From contig DRMV01000041.1 in the NCBI GenBank assembly GCA_011322445.1, positions 1-64,000 on the forward strand: DNA of 64,000 nt, given 5' to 3'. Under the pieces are notes generated by a model. It saw only the letters and a list, made by a program, of their open reading frames with translations. It did not search any database and was not told the origin of the DNA. The translations under genes were made by a program, and so were the position numbers. Positions 1 to 7,394 of this stretch are shown here, one piece after another; the stretch's first letter is position 1, and every line of letters begins with the position of its first letter. Source of the stretch: Chloroflexota bacterium. Lineage in GTDB: Bacteria; Chloroflexota; Anaerolineae; Anaerolineales; DRMV01.

Positions 1-50
1 ACACGAAAATAGTCCGGGCTGGCTGGTTTTGTGTTAGGATTTCTGCGCAT

Positions 51-110
51 GGCGTAACCTCGCTAAAGTGGTTTTGGGACACCCTTTTTAGCAGGTTACG
101 CCTTCTTTTT
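51..110 (+). terminator. Intrinsic terminator of an upstream gene
   Basis: A 10-bp perfect stem (GGCGTAACCT at 51-60 with AGGTTACGCC at 93-102) is followed by TTCTTTTT. The long loop can pair further (GCTAAA with TTTAGC). It sits before the first gene on the plus strand, so it probably ends a transcript that begins outside the window. Confidence 0.65.
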
Positions 111-180
111 CAACTCCTTTCCGATTTTTCGGATAGAGTCTAAAGGAGAAAGCCCCTATGCCCCGCAGAAGGAGCACGGC

Positions 181-1602
181 ATGAGCGTTTATGTGATCAA
201 TGGTCAGGCAGTGCATGTGGTCGAAGAAGGCCCGCCTCAATATCAAACGGCACTGCTGGTGCATGGTTGGTGTAGTTCCTGGTATGCCCTCTCGCCGCTC
301 ATCGGCATGTTGAGCCAGCGTTTCCATTGCCTGGCTGTTGATTTGCCAGGGTATGGTAAATCGCCGCCCTTCCCGCACCGGGCTACCATTACGGCCTATG
401 CTGACCTGCTTGCCGAGCTCATCCGCCAGACCAGCGATGGACCTGTGGTGTATGTCGGCCATTCCATGGGCGGGATGATCGGCCTGACGCTGGCGCTCAA
501 GTACCCTATGCTGCTGGAGCGCATGGTGCTGATTGACCCCACTGTGACGGGCAAACTTTCGACTTTTATCAACCTCTTCGTTTCGCCGGTAACGATGTTA
601 GAGCGGTTTGGGCTGGGGCAGTTGATCGTCTGGCTGGTCGAGCGGATGTTCGTCGGTGTGACCGACCGGTTGATGCGGCCGGCTTCCTTTGCCGAGCGGT
701 CGGGGATTACCGAGCGCGATTACCTGCGCTTGCGGGAAGACGCCCGGCGTCCAGGCCAGGGGCGGGTGCGCGCCGAATGCTTCCTTGCCATGCGGGAAAA
801 CGACCTTACCGGTCGTCTGAAAGCGTTGCGCGTTCCCGGGCTGGTGCTTTGGGGGGCCGAAGATAATACCGTGCCCTTGCGCGATGCGGGGGTGGTGGCC
901 GACGAATGGTCCGAGGCCGACTTGCGCATTTTGCCCAAAGCGGGGCACTGGCCGCATTTCGAGCGCCCCGACCAGGTGCGCCGGCTTGTGGCGGCTTACC
1001 TGGGGTTGCCGCGCAGCAGCCCCTGGTTGCTGCCGCTGGGCCCTCAAGAGGCCACTCGCCTGGAAGAAGTTGCACGCTTTCTGCAGCGTGCCGATTTGGG
1101 GCGGGGCTTGAGCGATACCCAGCGGCTGCGGCTGGCAGGGCAACTGGACGTGCGTCGCCTGCAACCGGGTGAAGCGCTGGCGTATGCCGGCACGCCAGGT
1201 GATGAACTCTTCATTGTTTGGGAGGGCACGGTGGAAGTGTGGTCTGAGGAAGAGCAGGGGCGGCGGGAGCGGATGGCTGTGCTGCCCCCTGGCCGCATGA
1301 CGGGCGAATTGGCCGTGCTGGATCAAGAGCCGCGCACCGCCGACCTGATCGCTGGGCCGGAAGGTGCGACCGTGTTGGCGCTTTCCCGAGCACGGCTGCT
1401 CTCGTTGGCCGAGGACGACGCCGTGCTCGGCACCCATTTGCTTCTCAACCTGGCAACCGCCATGTCGCAGCGGGCGCGCTATATTCTGTGGCAACTCGAA
1501 CAGGCACGACGGGAAGGCGAGCGGTCTGCTTTCGAAGGTGTGTTGTTGCCGGGAAAAGAGCGTCCCCCTTCCGGCTTGCGCCCCCCGCAGGTCATGATGT
1601 GA
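181..1602 (+). CDS. Alpha/beta hydrolase fused to a cyclic-nucleotide-binding domain
   Basis: 473 aa, no signal peptide, so probably cytoplasmic. Residues 1-275 are an alpha/beta hydrolase: oxyanion HGW at 28-30, nucleophile elbow GHSMGG with Ser95, acid Asp228 (GAEDNT) and His256 (AGHWPHF). After a helical linker, residues about 300-440 form a cNMP-binding jelly roll (PGDELFIVWEGTVEV, then the phosphate-binding-cassette-like GELAVLDQEPRTA). The likely role is an esterase or lipase-type hydrolase gated by a small ligand; neither substrate nor nucleotide can be read from sequence. The ATG is preceded by AAGGAG. It stands alone, ahead of a convergent operon. The fold calls are firm and the ligand is inference. 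Confidence 0.85.
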   Translation: MSVYVINGQAVHVVEEGPPQYQTALLVHGWCSSWYALSPLIGMLSQRFHCLAVDLPGYGKSPPFPHRATITAYADLLAELIRQTSDGPVVYVGHSMGGMIGLTLALKYPMLLERMVLIDPTVTGKLSTFINLFVSPVTMLERFGLGQLIVWLVERMFVGVTDRLMRPASFAERSGITERDYLRLREDARRPGQGRVRAECFLAMRENDLTGRLKALRVPGLVLWGAEDNTVPLRDAGVVADEWSEADLRILPKAGHWPHFERPDQVRRLVAAYLGLPRSSPWLLPLGPQEATRLEEVARFLQRADLGRGLSDTQRLRLAGQLDVRRLQPGEALAYAGTPGDELFIVWEGTVEVWSEEEQGRRERMAVLPPGRMTGELAVLDQEPRTADLIAGPEGATVLALSRARLLSLAEDDAVLGTHLLLNLATAMSQRARYILWQLEQARREGERSAFEGVLLPGKERPPSGLRPPQVMM

Positions 1603-1615
1603 GGGTGGCGCTTAA

Positions 1616-1660
1616 AGCGTCAGACGCCTGAGTGAGGGGGGCACCCAGGCGTCCGACGCT
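1616..1660. repeat. Hairpin repeat copy 1 with invariant G-rich core
   Basis: A 15-bp stem (1616-1630 with 1646-1660, one G-U pair) encloses a 15-nt loop. The central 21 nt (1628-1648, beginning CTGAGTGAGG) is identical to that of the second hairpin at 1736-1782, while the outer stems differ in sequence. There is no T-run on the plus side, so it is not a classical terminator for the hydrolase gene. Confidence 0.8.
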
Positions 1661-1735
1661 CACTATTATACACGAAAACCGCCGAAAAAACGTTGCAATT
1701 TCGTTGCAAAACGAAAGGCCAGGGAAGGCCGTTAA

Positions 1736-1782
1736 AAGCGCAAGCGCACTGAGTGAGGGGGGCACCCAGCACGCTTGCGCTT
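1736..1782. repeat. Hairpin repeat copy 2 with the same core
   Basis: An 11-bp perfect stem (AAGCGCAAGCG at 1736-1746 with CGCTTGCGCTT at 1772-1782) surrounds the 21-nt core (1749-1769) seen in copy 1. Read on the minus strand, the stem is followed by CTTTTAAC, so this copy could also help terminate the minus-strand operon that ends at 1835. Confidence 0.8.
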
Positions 1783-1834
1783 GTATTGTAGCACAAATTG
1801 TACAAAAATGCAATTTTAGACTTGCGAAATTCGT

Positions 1835-2806
1835 TTAGCGTTGGATGGTGTAGGTGTCGATCACTTTCCCATTGATGGTCACAAACTGAAAGGTCAGGTG
1901 CTGCGCGTCGGCCTCGACTTTGAGCGCCCCGTAGTTGGCGTTGTAGCGGAGTACACTACCAGGGATCGGCGTCTTGTTGGGAAAGGGATAGCGGCTGACG
2001 CCCCCCAGGCCGTTCACAATGTAGACGATGCCGTCGCGCATAATGCGTTCATAATCGTGGTCATGGCCGGTAAGCACCGCGGTTGCGCCCCACTGGGCGA
2101 AAGGCCAACGCATGCGCTTGGTGCTGCCGTGGCGGCCAGAAGAGTAAGGGGGATGGTGAAAGACAACGATTTTCCATGGTTCGGTAGCCGCGGCCAGTTG
2201 TTCCTGCAGCCATTGGGCTTGTTTGCCGTCGGGTACTGCGCCGTCGGGCTCGTGGTAGTCGCTGTCGAGGACGAAAATGTGCACCGGCCCGCGTGCGAAC
2301 TGATAGTACCGCCCGTTGCCAAGGGGGCGCAGGTAGCGAAGATAAGCATCAATTTTACCGGTGCCCCAATCGTGGTTACCCAGGGCGGGGAAAAAGTGCC
2401 CGGCGGCGATGTCTTCCCCATAGTATTGGAGGACGTTCCGCTGCATCGTGTTGGCGCCGCCGACGGGGTAGTCGTTGTCGCCCAGGGAAAGGATGAAGTC
2501 GGGGTGCCAGGAATGTACCAGGGCAGCCACGGCGGCCTCGGCCTGGCCGCTTTCGCCGAAGTCGCCGATGACGGCAAAGTGCACCTCAGGAGGCGAAAAG
2601 AGGGGTGCCGCGGCGCCAGGGGCTGGGGTGGGCGAAGGCGGCAGCGGGGTGGCAGAAGCAGGGGCAAAAGGCGTGGCGGTATCTGTAGGGGCGAGGACGG
2701 TGGTTTGGAAAACGACCGTGGGGGTGGGGGAAGGGGCCGCGGCACAGGCGCCGAGCGCACCGGCCGCGATGAGGGCGAGCAACCAGATCAAGCGACGAAG
2801 GCGCAT
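1835..2806 (-). CDS. Lipoprotein metallophosphoesterase
   Basis: 323 aa. The N-terminus has a basic start, a hydrophobic stretch and a lipobox (LGAC, Cys21), followed by a short Thr/Pro linker, so it is probably a lipid-anchored exported protein. The calcineurin-like phosphoesterase motifs occur in order: GDFGE, GDNDY, GNHDW, HHPPYSSG and GHDHDYER, which bind a dinuclear metal centre. The pattern is closest to purple-acid-phosphatase-like enzymes, and the substrate is unknown. It is the last gene of the minus-strand operon that begins with ssb, 31 nt after the NAD kinase gene. The ATG has a GGAGAG ribosome site. Confidence 0.85.
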   Translation of the reverse strand: MRLRRLIWLLALIAAGALGACAAAPSPTPTVVFQTTVLAPTDTATPFAPASATPLPPSPTPAPGAAAPLFSPPEVHFAVIGDFGESGQAEAAVAALVHSWHPDFILSLGDNDYPVGGANTMQRNVLQYYGEDIAAGHFFPALGNHDWGTGKIDAYLRYLRPLGNGRYYQFARGPVHIFVLDSDYHEPDGAVPDGKQAQWLQEQLAAATEPWKIVVFHHPPYSSGRHGSTKRMRWPFAQWGATAVLTGHDHDYERIMRDGIVYIVNGLGGVSRYPFPNKTPIPGSVLRYNANYGALKVEADAQHLTFQFVTINGKVIDTYTIQR

Positions 2807-2837
2807 GAGAGACTCTCCTGGTGCCTGGCAGGTGGTT

Positions 2838-3731
2838 TTATCGATCTTCCGGGCGAGGGGTATCTTTGCCCACCGTGGGGTTCCAGTTCATGTAAGAAGT
2901 CAGGTTGCGGTAGAAGTAGCCGCGCCCGCGAAAGCGCACGAATTTGAGGGGATAGCGATTGGCGCGCACGTGAATGCGGTCGCCGTCTTCCAGGGCTACG
3001 GGGTCGTGGCCGTCAACGCTCACCACAGCCTCATGGGTCACGCCAACTTCCAGCGTGACCGTGCTGCCTTCGGAAAGCACCACTGCCCGGTCTACCGAAA
3101 GGTGCGGCGCGACCGGCATCAGCAAAATGTTCCGCAGTTCGGGTGGCAAAATAGGCCCCCCCGCGGCTAAAGCATAGGCCGTCGAGCCGGTGGGAGTGGC
3201 TGCAATCAACCCATCGGCGACGTAGCGCGCCAGCAACAGGTCGTCGACAAACGCGGTCACTTTGATGGGCCGCACGTACTGCCCCCGGCTGACCACCACT
3301 TCGTTGACCACATCCCAGCGGTGCACCAACGTTTCCCCGCGGTAGAGATGGGCTTCCAGCATCATCCGTTCTTCCAGCCAGGCTTCACCAAGCAGCAACT
3401 GCCGCAGCGTGTTCGGCCATTCGCTGCGTTCCACTTCGATGAGGAAGCCGAAGTGCCCCATGTTGATGCCGAGGACCGGCACGCCGTGAGGGGCGCACAG
3501 GTGGCCGGCGCGCAGCATGGTGCCGTCGCCGCCCAGGGCTATCAGCAAATCGGCCTGACCTTCTTCCACGCGCTGGCGCAGTTCGTCTTCGTAAAGCAGG
3601 CCGGCATAGGCTTCCACCCCGTGGCGTTTCAGGAAAGCCGCGACTTTGTGCCCTTCGGCCAGGGCTTCGGGCACCTGAGGGTGGGCTGCGATCACAATGT
3701 GCTGAAAGGGTGAGGCATTCGAGGGCGTCAT
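2838..3731 (-). CDS. nadK: NAD kinase
   Basis: 297 aa, cytoplasmic. Phosphorylates NAD to NADP with ATP or polyphosphate. The diagnostic GGDGT is at residues 67-71. NEVVVSRG and the substrate loop DGLIAATPTGSTAYALAAGG follow, then the C-terminal beta-sandwich (VSVDG). Length is typical of the family. The ATG is preceded by GAGGAGAT. It lies 18 nt after the Cas4-like nuclease piece in the ssb operon; the link is probably transcriptional rather than functional. Confidence 0.93.
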   Translation of the reverse strand: MTPSNASPFQHIVIAAHPQVPEALAEGHKVAAFLKRHGVEAYAGLLYEDELRQRVEEGQADLLIALGGDGTMLRAGHLCAPHGVPVLGINMGHFGFLIEVERSEWPNTLRQLLLGEAWLEERMMLEAHLYRGETLVHRWDVVNEVVVSRGQYVRPIKVTAFVDDLLLARYVADGLIAATPTGSTAYALAAGGPILPPELRNILLMPVAPHLSVDRAVVLSEGSTVTLEVGVTHEAVVSVDGHDPVALEDGDRIHVRANRYPLKFVRFRGRGYFYRNLTSYMNWNPTVGKDTPRPEDR

Positions 3732-3749
3732 GGGTATCTCCTCGCAGCG

Positions 3750-4271
3750 TCAGGTCAGGCGCTGGTCGCAAATTTCTCGGAAGCCGCAAGCGCGGCAGCG
3801 GGCGGCAGAAGTGTGGGAGCGCTCGGGCAATCCCCCCCGGCGCTCGGCCCGCCGGATTTCGGCCAGAAGATCGAGCAGGCGCTCTTCGGCTTCGAAGGTA
3901 AAGTCGATGCGGAATTCGCGGTCATCGTACCGCAGCAGGCCGTAGGCCGGGCGGATGCCCATTTGCCGCTCGACCAGCAGGCAATAAGCCAGTACCTGGA
4001 AGACGTGGCTATCGTAAGGCACAGGCGGCGCCGCAGCCGATTTGACCTCGACCGGGATCAGCCGTTTTCCCTGACGAATGAGATAGTCGGGACGGCCAGT
4101 GAGGCCCAGGGCGCGGTCGTAAAGGGGCTTTTCCAGTTCCTGGCGAATGCCCGTATCGCTGTAAACCACCGTGCCTGCAGGAAGCCCCAACTGTTTGCGG
4201 CGGCGGGCGCTGAGCCATACCAGGAGCAGCCCCACCACCCCCAGCAGAACGGCCACCAGGAGCACGAGCAC
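3750..4271 (-). CDS. Cas4/RecB-like nuclease, membrane-anchored, C-terminal piece
   Basis: 173 aa from a GTG start. An N-terminal transmembrane helix (about residues 2-20) leads into a PD-(D/E)XK nuclease core: GRPDYLIRQG, then VEVKSA (the D...ExK site) and QVLAYCLLVE (the usual Q-rich helix). The C-terminal RCRACGFREICDQ holds three Cys, as in the iron-sulfur cluster of Cas4/AddB-type nucleases. The fourth Cys and the Cas4 N-terminus lie in the preceding gene (4275-4517), which is in the same reading frame and separated only by one TGA. GGAGG sits 7 nt before the GTG, so coupled re-initiation to give two subunits is plausible. No other cas gene is present. Confidence 0.75.
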   Translation of the reverse strand: MLVLLVAVLLGVVGLLLVWLSARRRKQLGLPAGTVVYSDTGIRQELEKPLYDRALGLTGRPDYLIRQGKRLIPVEVKSAAAPPVPYDSHVFQVLAYCLLVERQMGIRPAYGLLRYDDREFRIDFTFEAEERLLDLLAEIRRAERRGGLPERSHTSAARCRACGFREICDQRLT

Positions 4272-4274
4272 GGC

Positions 4275-4517
4275 TCAGCCTCCGCTCAATTGCCATGCCC
4301 ACCACGCGGCCACGGCCACGAGAGCCAGCAGCACGAGTGCCCAGCCTGCCAGGCGCAGCACAGTAACAAAAACCACCGCTTCGCCGTGGCGGTGGTGGTA
4401 TTCAGTCCCGGCCTGCATGGCCGGGGCGTTGGCCGAGGGGTGCCCTTGCCGGGCATAGCCCCACGCGCGGGCGCAATAGAGGTAAGTGCCAATTTCGGAA
4501 ACGCGAAGAGTGCGCAT
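4275..4517 (-). CDS. Cas4-like nuclease, N-terminal piece with membrane helix
   Basis: 80 aa. The start (RVSEIGTYLYCARAWGYAR, then GTEYHHRHG) matches the N-terminal Cas4/Dna2-type region, with one Cys that would complete the iron-sulfur cluster. One transmembrane helix follows (about residues 48-77). The reading frame stops at TGA (4275-4277) and continues in the same frame as the 173-aa nuclease piece, which also starts with a membrane helix. Together they would be a roughly 255-aa protein with a helical hairpin in the membrane. Either two translationally coupled subunits, a nonsense mutation, or a base error explains it. It starts 3 nt after the translin gene ends. Confidence 0.65.
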   Translation of the reverse strand: MRTLRVSEIGTYLYCARAWGYARQGHPSANAPAMQAGTEYHHRHGEAVVFVTVLRLAGWALVLLALVAVAAWWAWQLSGG

Positions 4518-4520
4518 AGG

Positions 4521-5156
4521 TCAGTCGGGAGAGAGGCGGTCTTCCAGACGGCGCAAGGAACGTTCCAGCGCATCTTGCCGCAGGCTGAGGGTGACGTCGC
4601 CGCGAGTGCGTTCCAGCAGGCTGCGGGCGATGTCGGTCAGGCGTCGCAGGCCGTAGGTTACCGCGTCGGGGTAATCCATCGTGACCAGCACGGCGTAGAT
4701 GTCGTCCATCAGGCCGAGCAGGCGCTCGGTTTCGGGGGAATAGCCGTGGCGCAGCAAGTCGAGGACGCGGCGGCGCAGTTCGCCCACGGCTTCGGCCAGG
4801 CCGCGGACGTAAGCCGAGGCCGGAATGCCCAGGTCCTCGGGCGTAGGCAGGTCGCCGCCGTTGACCAGCGCGTGCACGATGCTGGCCTCGGCAAACTCTT
4901 TGAGGGCGTCCTGGGTATAGCCTGCAAAGTAGAGGTCGGGGAAGGCCGCCAGGTCGCGACGCAGGGTATCGGCCAGGGTGCGGGCGGCTTCCAGCCGCTC
5001 GGCGGCCTGGGTGTGGTCGTCGCGATGCACGGCGCGGATGGCATGGGCGCAAGCGCGCACCAGTTGCCGTGCCTGGCTCAGGGCGCGGTCTCGGGCGTGA
5101 GTCCGTGCTTCCAGGTCGTGATGCACGGCGTCGGCGATGGCTTCCAGGGCTGGCAC
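4521..5156 (-). CDS. Translin-family protein
   Basis: 211 aa, nearly all helical. The C-terminal two-thirds carry the translin/TRAX pattern: FPDLYFAGYTQDALKEFAEA, PTPEDLGIPASAYVRGLAEA, and MDDIYAVLVTMDYPDA followed by DIARSLLERTRGDVTL. Eukaryotic translin and TRAX bind single-stranded RNA/DNA and form the C3PO ribonuclease, and archaeal homologues are octameric rings. The acidic KEFAEA residues (about 85-91) align with the TRAX catalytic region, so RNase activity is possible but not shown. GTG start with GAGGAG upstream. It sits between DUF3467 and the Cas4-like gene with gaps of 6 and 3 nt. Confidence 0.82.
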   Translation of the reverse strand: MPALEAIADAVHHDLEARTHARDRALSQARQLVRACAHAIRAVHRDDHTQAAERLEAARTLADTLRRDLAAFPDLYFAGYTQDALKEFAEASIVHALVNGGDLPTPEDLGIPASAYVRGLAEAVGELRRRVLDLLRHGYSPETERLLGLMDDIYAVLVTMDYPDAVTYGLRRLTDIARSLLERTRGDVTLSLRQDALERSLRRLEDRLSPD

Positions 5157-5162
5157 GGATGG

Positions 5163-5474
5163 TTACTCCTCTGATGGTGGGGTGGTGGGAGGGCGAAAGA
5201 GCATGTCGGCGAGGCTGGGCGAGCCGGGGATGGGGATTTCCCCGTACGCGGCCTCGTAACGAGAGATGCTTTGTTCAAGCGCCCGGGCGAGCAGTTTCGC
5301 GCTGAGGGGAGTGAGCAGCACCCGCGCTTGCACTACCGCTTCGGCGTCGCCGGGAAGGTAGCGCGCCAGATCAATCAGGAACTCTGTCCGGCTGTGGGCG
5401 ATACGCGCCATGTTGGTGTAAATCAGCGGCACCTGGGCAGGGAGCCGCACCCGAGGCGGCTTGTTTTCGCTCAT
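5163..5474 (-). CDS. DUF3467 family protein
   Basis: 103 aa, soluble. It matches the small DUF3467 family: PLIYTNMARIAHSRTEFLID, then ARVLLTPLSAKLLARALEQS and a Pro-rich tail. Function is unknown in the family. It starts 12 nt after ssb and ends 6 nt before the translin gene, so it is co-transcribed with single-strand nucleic acid proteins. Confidence 0.75.
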   Translation of the reverse strand: MSENKPPRVRLPAQVPLIYTNMARIAHSRTEFLIDLARYLPGDAEAVVQARVLLTPLSAKLLARALEQSISRYEAAYGEIPIPGSPSLADMLFRPPTTPPSEE

Positions 5475-5486
5475 GGCGTGTTTCGT

Positions 5487-5918
5487 TTAGAAGGGAATTT
5501 CGTCTTCTTCGGCGGGGAGGTCGTCCACAGGGGCGGCGTCGCCCATGGCGCGTGCAGCGTTTTCGGTCTCTTCGCGGCTGCTGAGGAAGCGCACCGTGAG
5601 GGCGTGCACCTCGAAAGATGCCGCTGCCGTGCCATCCTGCCGGGTCCAGATGCGGGGGCCACCGGTGGTGGGGTCGGCGATCAACCGCCCTTCGACCAGC
5701 ACCCGCGAGCCTTTCCGCAGGTATTGATTCGTGGTTTCCGCTTGTTTGCCCCAGGCCGAGACCCGGAACCAGATGGTTTCCTTGACCTGTTCGCCGTTGG
5801 CGTTGGTGTAGGTGCGGTTCGTGGCGACCGAGAAGTTCGTAACTGGTGTGCCGCTGGTGGTGTAACGCATTTCAGGATCGCGGCCCAGATTACCGACGAT
5901 GATGATACGGTGGAACAT
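5487..5918 (-). CDS. ssb: Single-stranded DNA-binding protein
   Basis: 143 aa. An OB fold (RIIIVGNLGRDPEMRYTTSG, WFRVSAWGKQAE, YLRKGSRVLVEGRL) is followed by a short acidic tail ending in EDEIPF, the partner-recruiting tip. It coats single-stranded DNA in replication, repair and recombination. The tail linker is shorter than in E. coli. First gene of the seven-cistron minus-strand operon, with a GGAGGATATC ribosome site and its own extended -10 box at 5954-5962, inside the end of rarA. Confidence 0.95.
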   Translation of the reverse strand: MFHRIIIVGNLGRDPEMRYTTSGTPVTNFSVATNRTYTNANGEQVKETIWFRVSAWGKQAETTNQYLRKGSRVLVEGRLIADPTTGGPRIWTRQDGTAAASFEVHALTVRFLSSREETENAARAMGDAAPVDDLPAEEDEIPF

Positions 5919-5953
5919 GATATCCTCCTTTCAAAGGAAAAGCGGTCAGAAAA

Positions 5954-5962
5954 ATTGTACCA
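5954..5962 (-). promoter_or_regulatory. Extended -10 promoter of the ssb operon
   Basis: Minus-strand TGGTACAAT, about 36 nt before the ssb start codon. No clear -35 box; the TG dinucleotide may compensate. It overlaps the end of rarA, so ssb can be read from here or by read-through. Confidence 0.55.
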
Positions 5963-5970
5963 CGTGGGGG

Positions 5971-7290
5971 CTATTTCTTTCGCCAGTGGGCCAGCCGGGC
6001 GGCGACCTCGCGCTCGTAGCCCTGGTCGGAAGGCTGGTAGAAGCGCACCCCCTGGAGTGCATCGGGGAGGTATTGCTGGCGCACGAAGTGGCCGGGTGCA
6101 TTGTGCGGGTAGCGGTAGCCTTTACCGTGCCCGGTGGCTTTGCCATCGCGGCTGGGGTCTTTCAGGTGGCTGGGGACGTCGTCAGGGTTGGCGTTCTGGC
6201 GCACGGCGTCGCGGGCGGCGAAGTAGGCTTTCGTGCTGTTGGATTTGGGTGCGGTGGCGAGGTAAAGGGTGGCTTCTGCGAGGTGGTACACGCCTTCGGG
6301 AAGCCCCACCCATTCGAAGGCCTGGGCGGCGGCGTTGACCACCACCAGCGCCTGCGGGTCGGCCAGGCCGATGTCTTCCGCTGCGAGGATGAGCAGCCGC
6401 CGCAGGATGAAGCGCGGGTCTTCTCCGGCTTCCACCATTTTGGCGAGCCAGTAGAGCGCGGCGTCGGGGTCAGAGCCGCGCACCGACTTGATGAAGGCGG
6501 AAATCGTGTCGTAGTGGGCGTCGCCGTTCTTGTCGTAGAGCACGGCGCGCTGCTGGATGGCTTCCTGAATGGCCTGCAAGGTGATGGTGCGGCTGCCGTC
6601 GGGTGCGGGCGGGGTGGTTTCCACCGCCAGTTCCAGCGCGTTGAGGGCGCTGCGAGCGTCGCCGCGGGCGGCCTGGGTGAGGAAATCCAGCGCCTCGGGC
6701 GCGAGCACCACGTGGCGGTTGCCGTAGCCGCGTTCGGGGTCGGTGAGGGCGGCTTCCACGATGCGGCGGATGTGCTGGGGCTCTAATGGCCGCAACTGGA
6801 AGACGCGCGAGCGGGAAACCAGCGCCGAGATGACTTCAAAGTAGGGGTTTTCGGTGGTCGCGCCGATGAGGGTGATGGTGCCGTTTTCTACATGGGGCAG
6901 CAGGGCGTCTTGCTGGGCCTTGTTCCAGCGGTGAACCTCGTCGATGAAGAGGATGGTGCGCTGGCGGTGGTATTTGCGGCGTTCCTGCGCGTCGGCGATG
7001 ATCTTGCGCAGGTCGGCTTTGCCGGCCAGCACCGCCGAGAGGGTGACGAAGTGCGCGCGGGTGTGGCGGGCAATCAGGCGGGCGAGGGTGGTCTTGCCGC
7101 ACCCCGGCGGTCCCCACAGGATGATGGAAGAGAACAGCCGGTCGCTTTCGATGGCGCGGCGGAGCATTTTGCCTGGGCCGAGGATGTGCTCCTGCCCGAC
7201 GAACTCGTCGAGGGTGCGGGGGCGCATCCGCTCGGCGAGGGGCTGGCTGGCGGTATCGTGGGCGAGGGCGTGGTCGAAGAGGTCGGTCAT
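5971..7290 (-). CDS. rarA: Replication-associated recombination protein A (AAA+ ATPase)
   Basis: 439 aa. RarA/MgsA/WRNIP1 family, clamp-loader-like AAA+ ATPase that works at stalled forks and interacts with SSB. Walker A GPPGCGKT is at 60-67, Walker B LFIDEVHRWNKAQQDALL near 112, then sensor and lid regions. The C-terminal tetramerisation domain begins near DPDAALYWLAKM and includes VGLPEGVYHLAEA. It lies just upstream of ssb on the same strand, which fits the known SSB connection. Only 6 nt separate its -10 box from the ATG, so translation may be leaderless. Confidence 0.94.
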   Translation of the reverse strand: MTDLFDHALAHDTASQPLAERMRPRTLDEFVGQEHILGPGKMLRRAIESDRLFSSIILWGPPGCGKTTLARLIARHTRAHFVTLSAVLAGKADLRKIIADAQERRKYHRQRTILFIDEVHRWNKAQQDALLPHVENGTITLIGATTENPYFEVISALVSRSRVFQLRPLEPQHIRRIVEAALTDPERGYGNRHVVLAPEALDFLTQAARGDARSALNALELAVETTPPAPDGSRTITLQAIQEAIQQRAVLYDKNGDAHYDTISAFIKSVRGSDPDAALYWLAKMVEAGEDPRFILRRLLILAAEDIGLADPQALVVVNAAAQAFEWVGLPEGVYHLAEATLYLATAPKSNSTKAYFAARDAVRQNANPDDVPSHLKDPSRDGKATGHGKGYRYPHNAPGHFVRQQYLPDALQGVRFYQPSDQGYEREVAARLAHWRKK

Positions 7291-7296
7291 GTTTCC

Positions 7297-7305
7297 ATTG
7301 TAGCA
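7297..7305 (-). promoter_or_regulatory. Extended -10 promoter of rarA, probably leaderless
   Basis: Minus-strand TGCTACAAT, then six bases (GGAAAC), then the rarA ATG. Transcription would begin at or next to the start codon, and there is no Shine-Dalgarno sequence. Confidence 0.5.
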
Positions 7306-7343
7306 CGGGTTGGCGGAGATGGTGCGGCGGTGGGGGTGGGCGA

Positions 7344-7370
7344 CAAAAAAGGGCAGGCTGCTGCCTGCCC
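7344..7370 (-). terminator. Intrinsic terminator of glyQS
   Basis: On the minus strand GGGCAGGC-AGCA-GCCTGCCC is followed by TTTTTT: an 8-bp GC-rich perfect stem, tetraloop and T-run. It lies 25 nt past the glyQS stop codon. Confidence 0.9.
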
Positions 7371-7394
7371 TGAGCGGTTTTGGGGAAATACGGC

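Noticed and set aside
1782-1806. A second Rex-like site (TTGT...ACAA text)
   Set aside because: The half-site spacing is 8 or 12 rather than 10, and no promoter is near; the text is AT-rich gap sequence between convergent genes.
3750-4517. CRISPR-Cas locus suggested by the Cas4-like gene
   Set aside because: No cas1, cas2, interference genes or repeat array are in the window; membrane helices also differ from ordinary Cas4.
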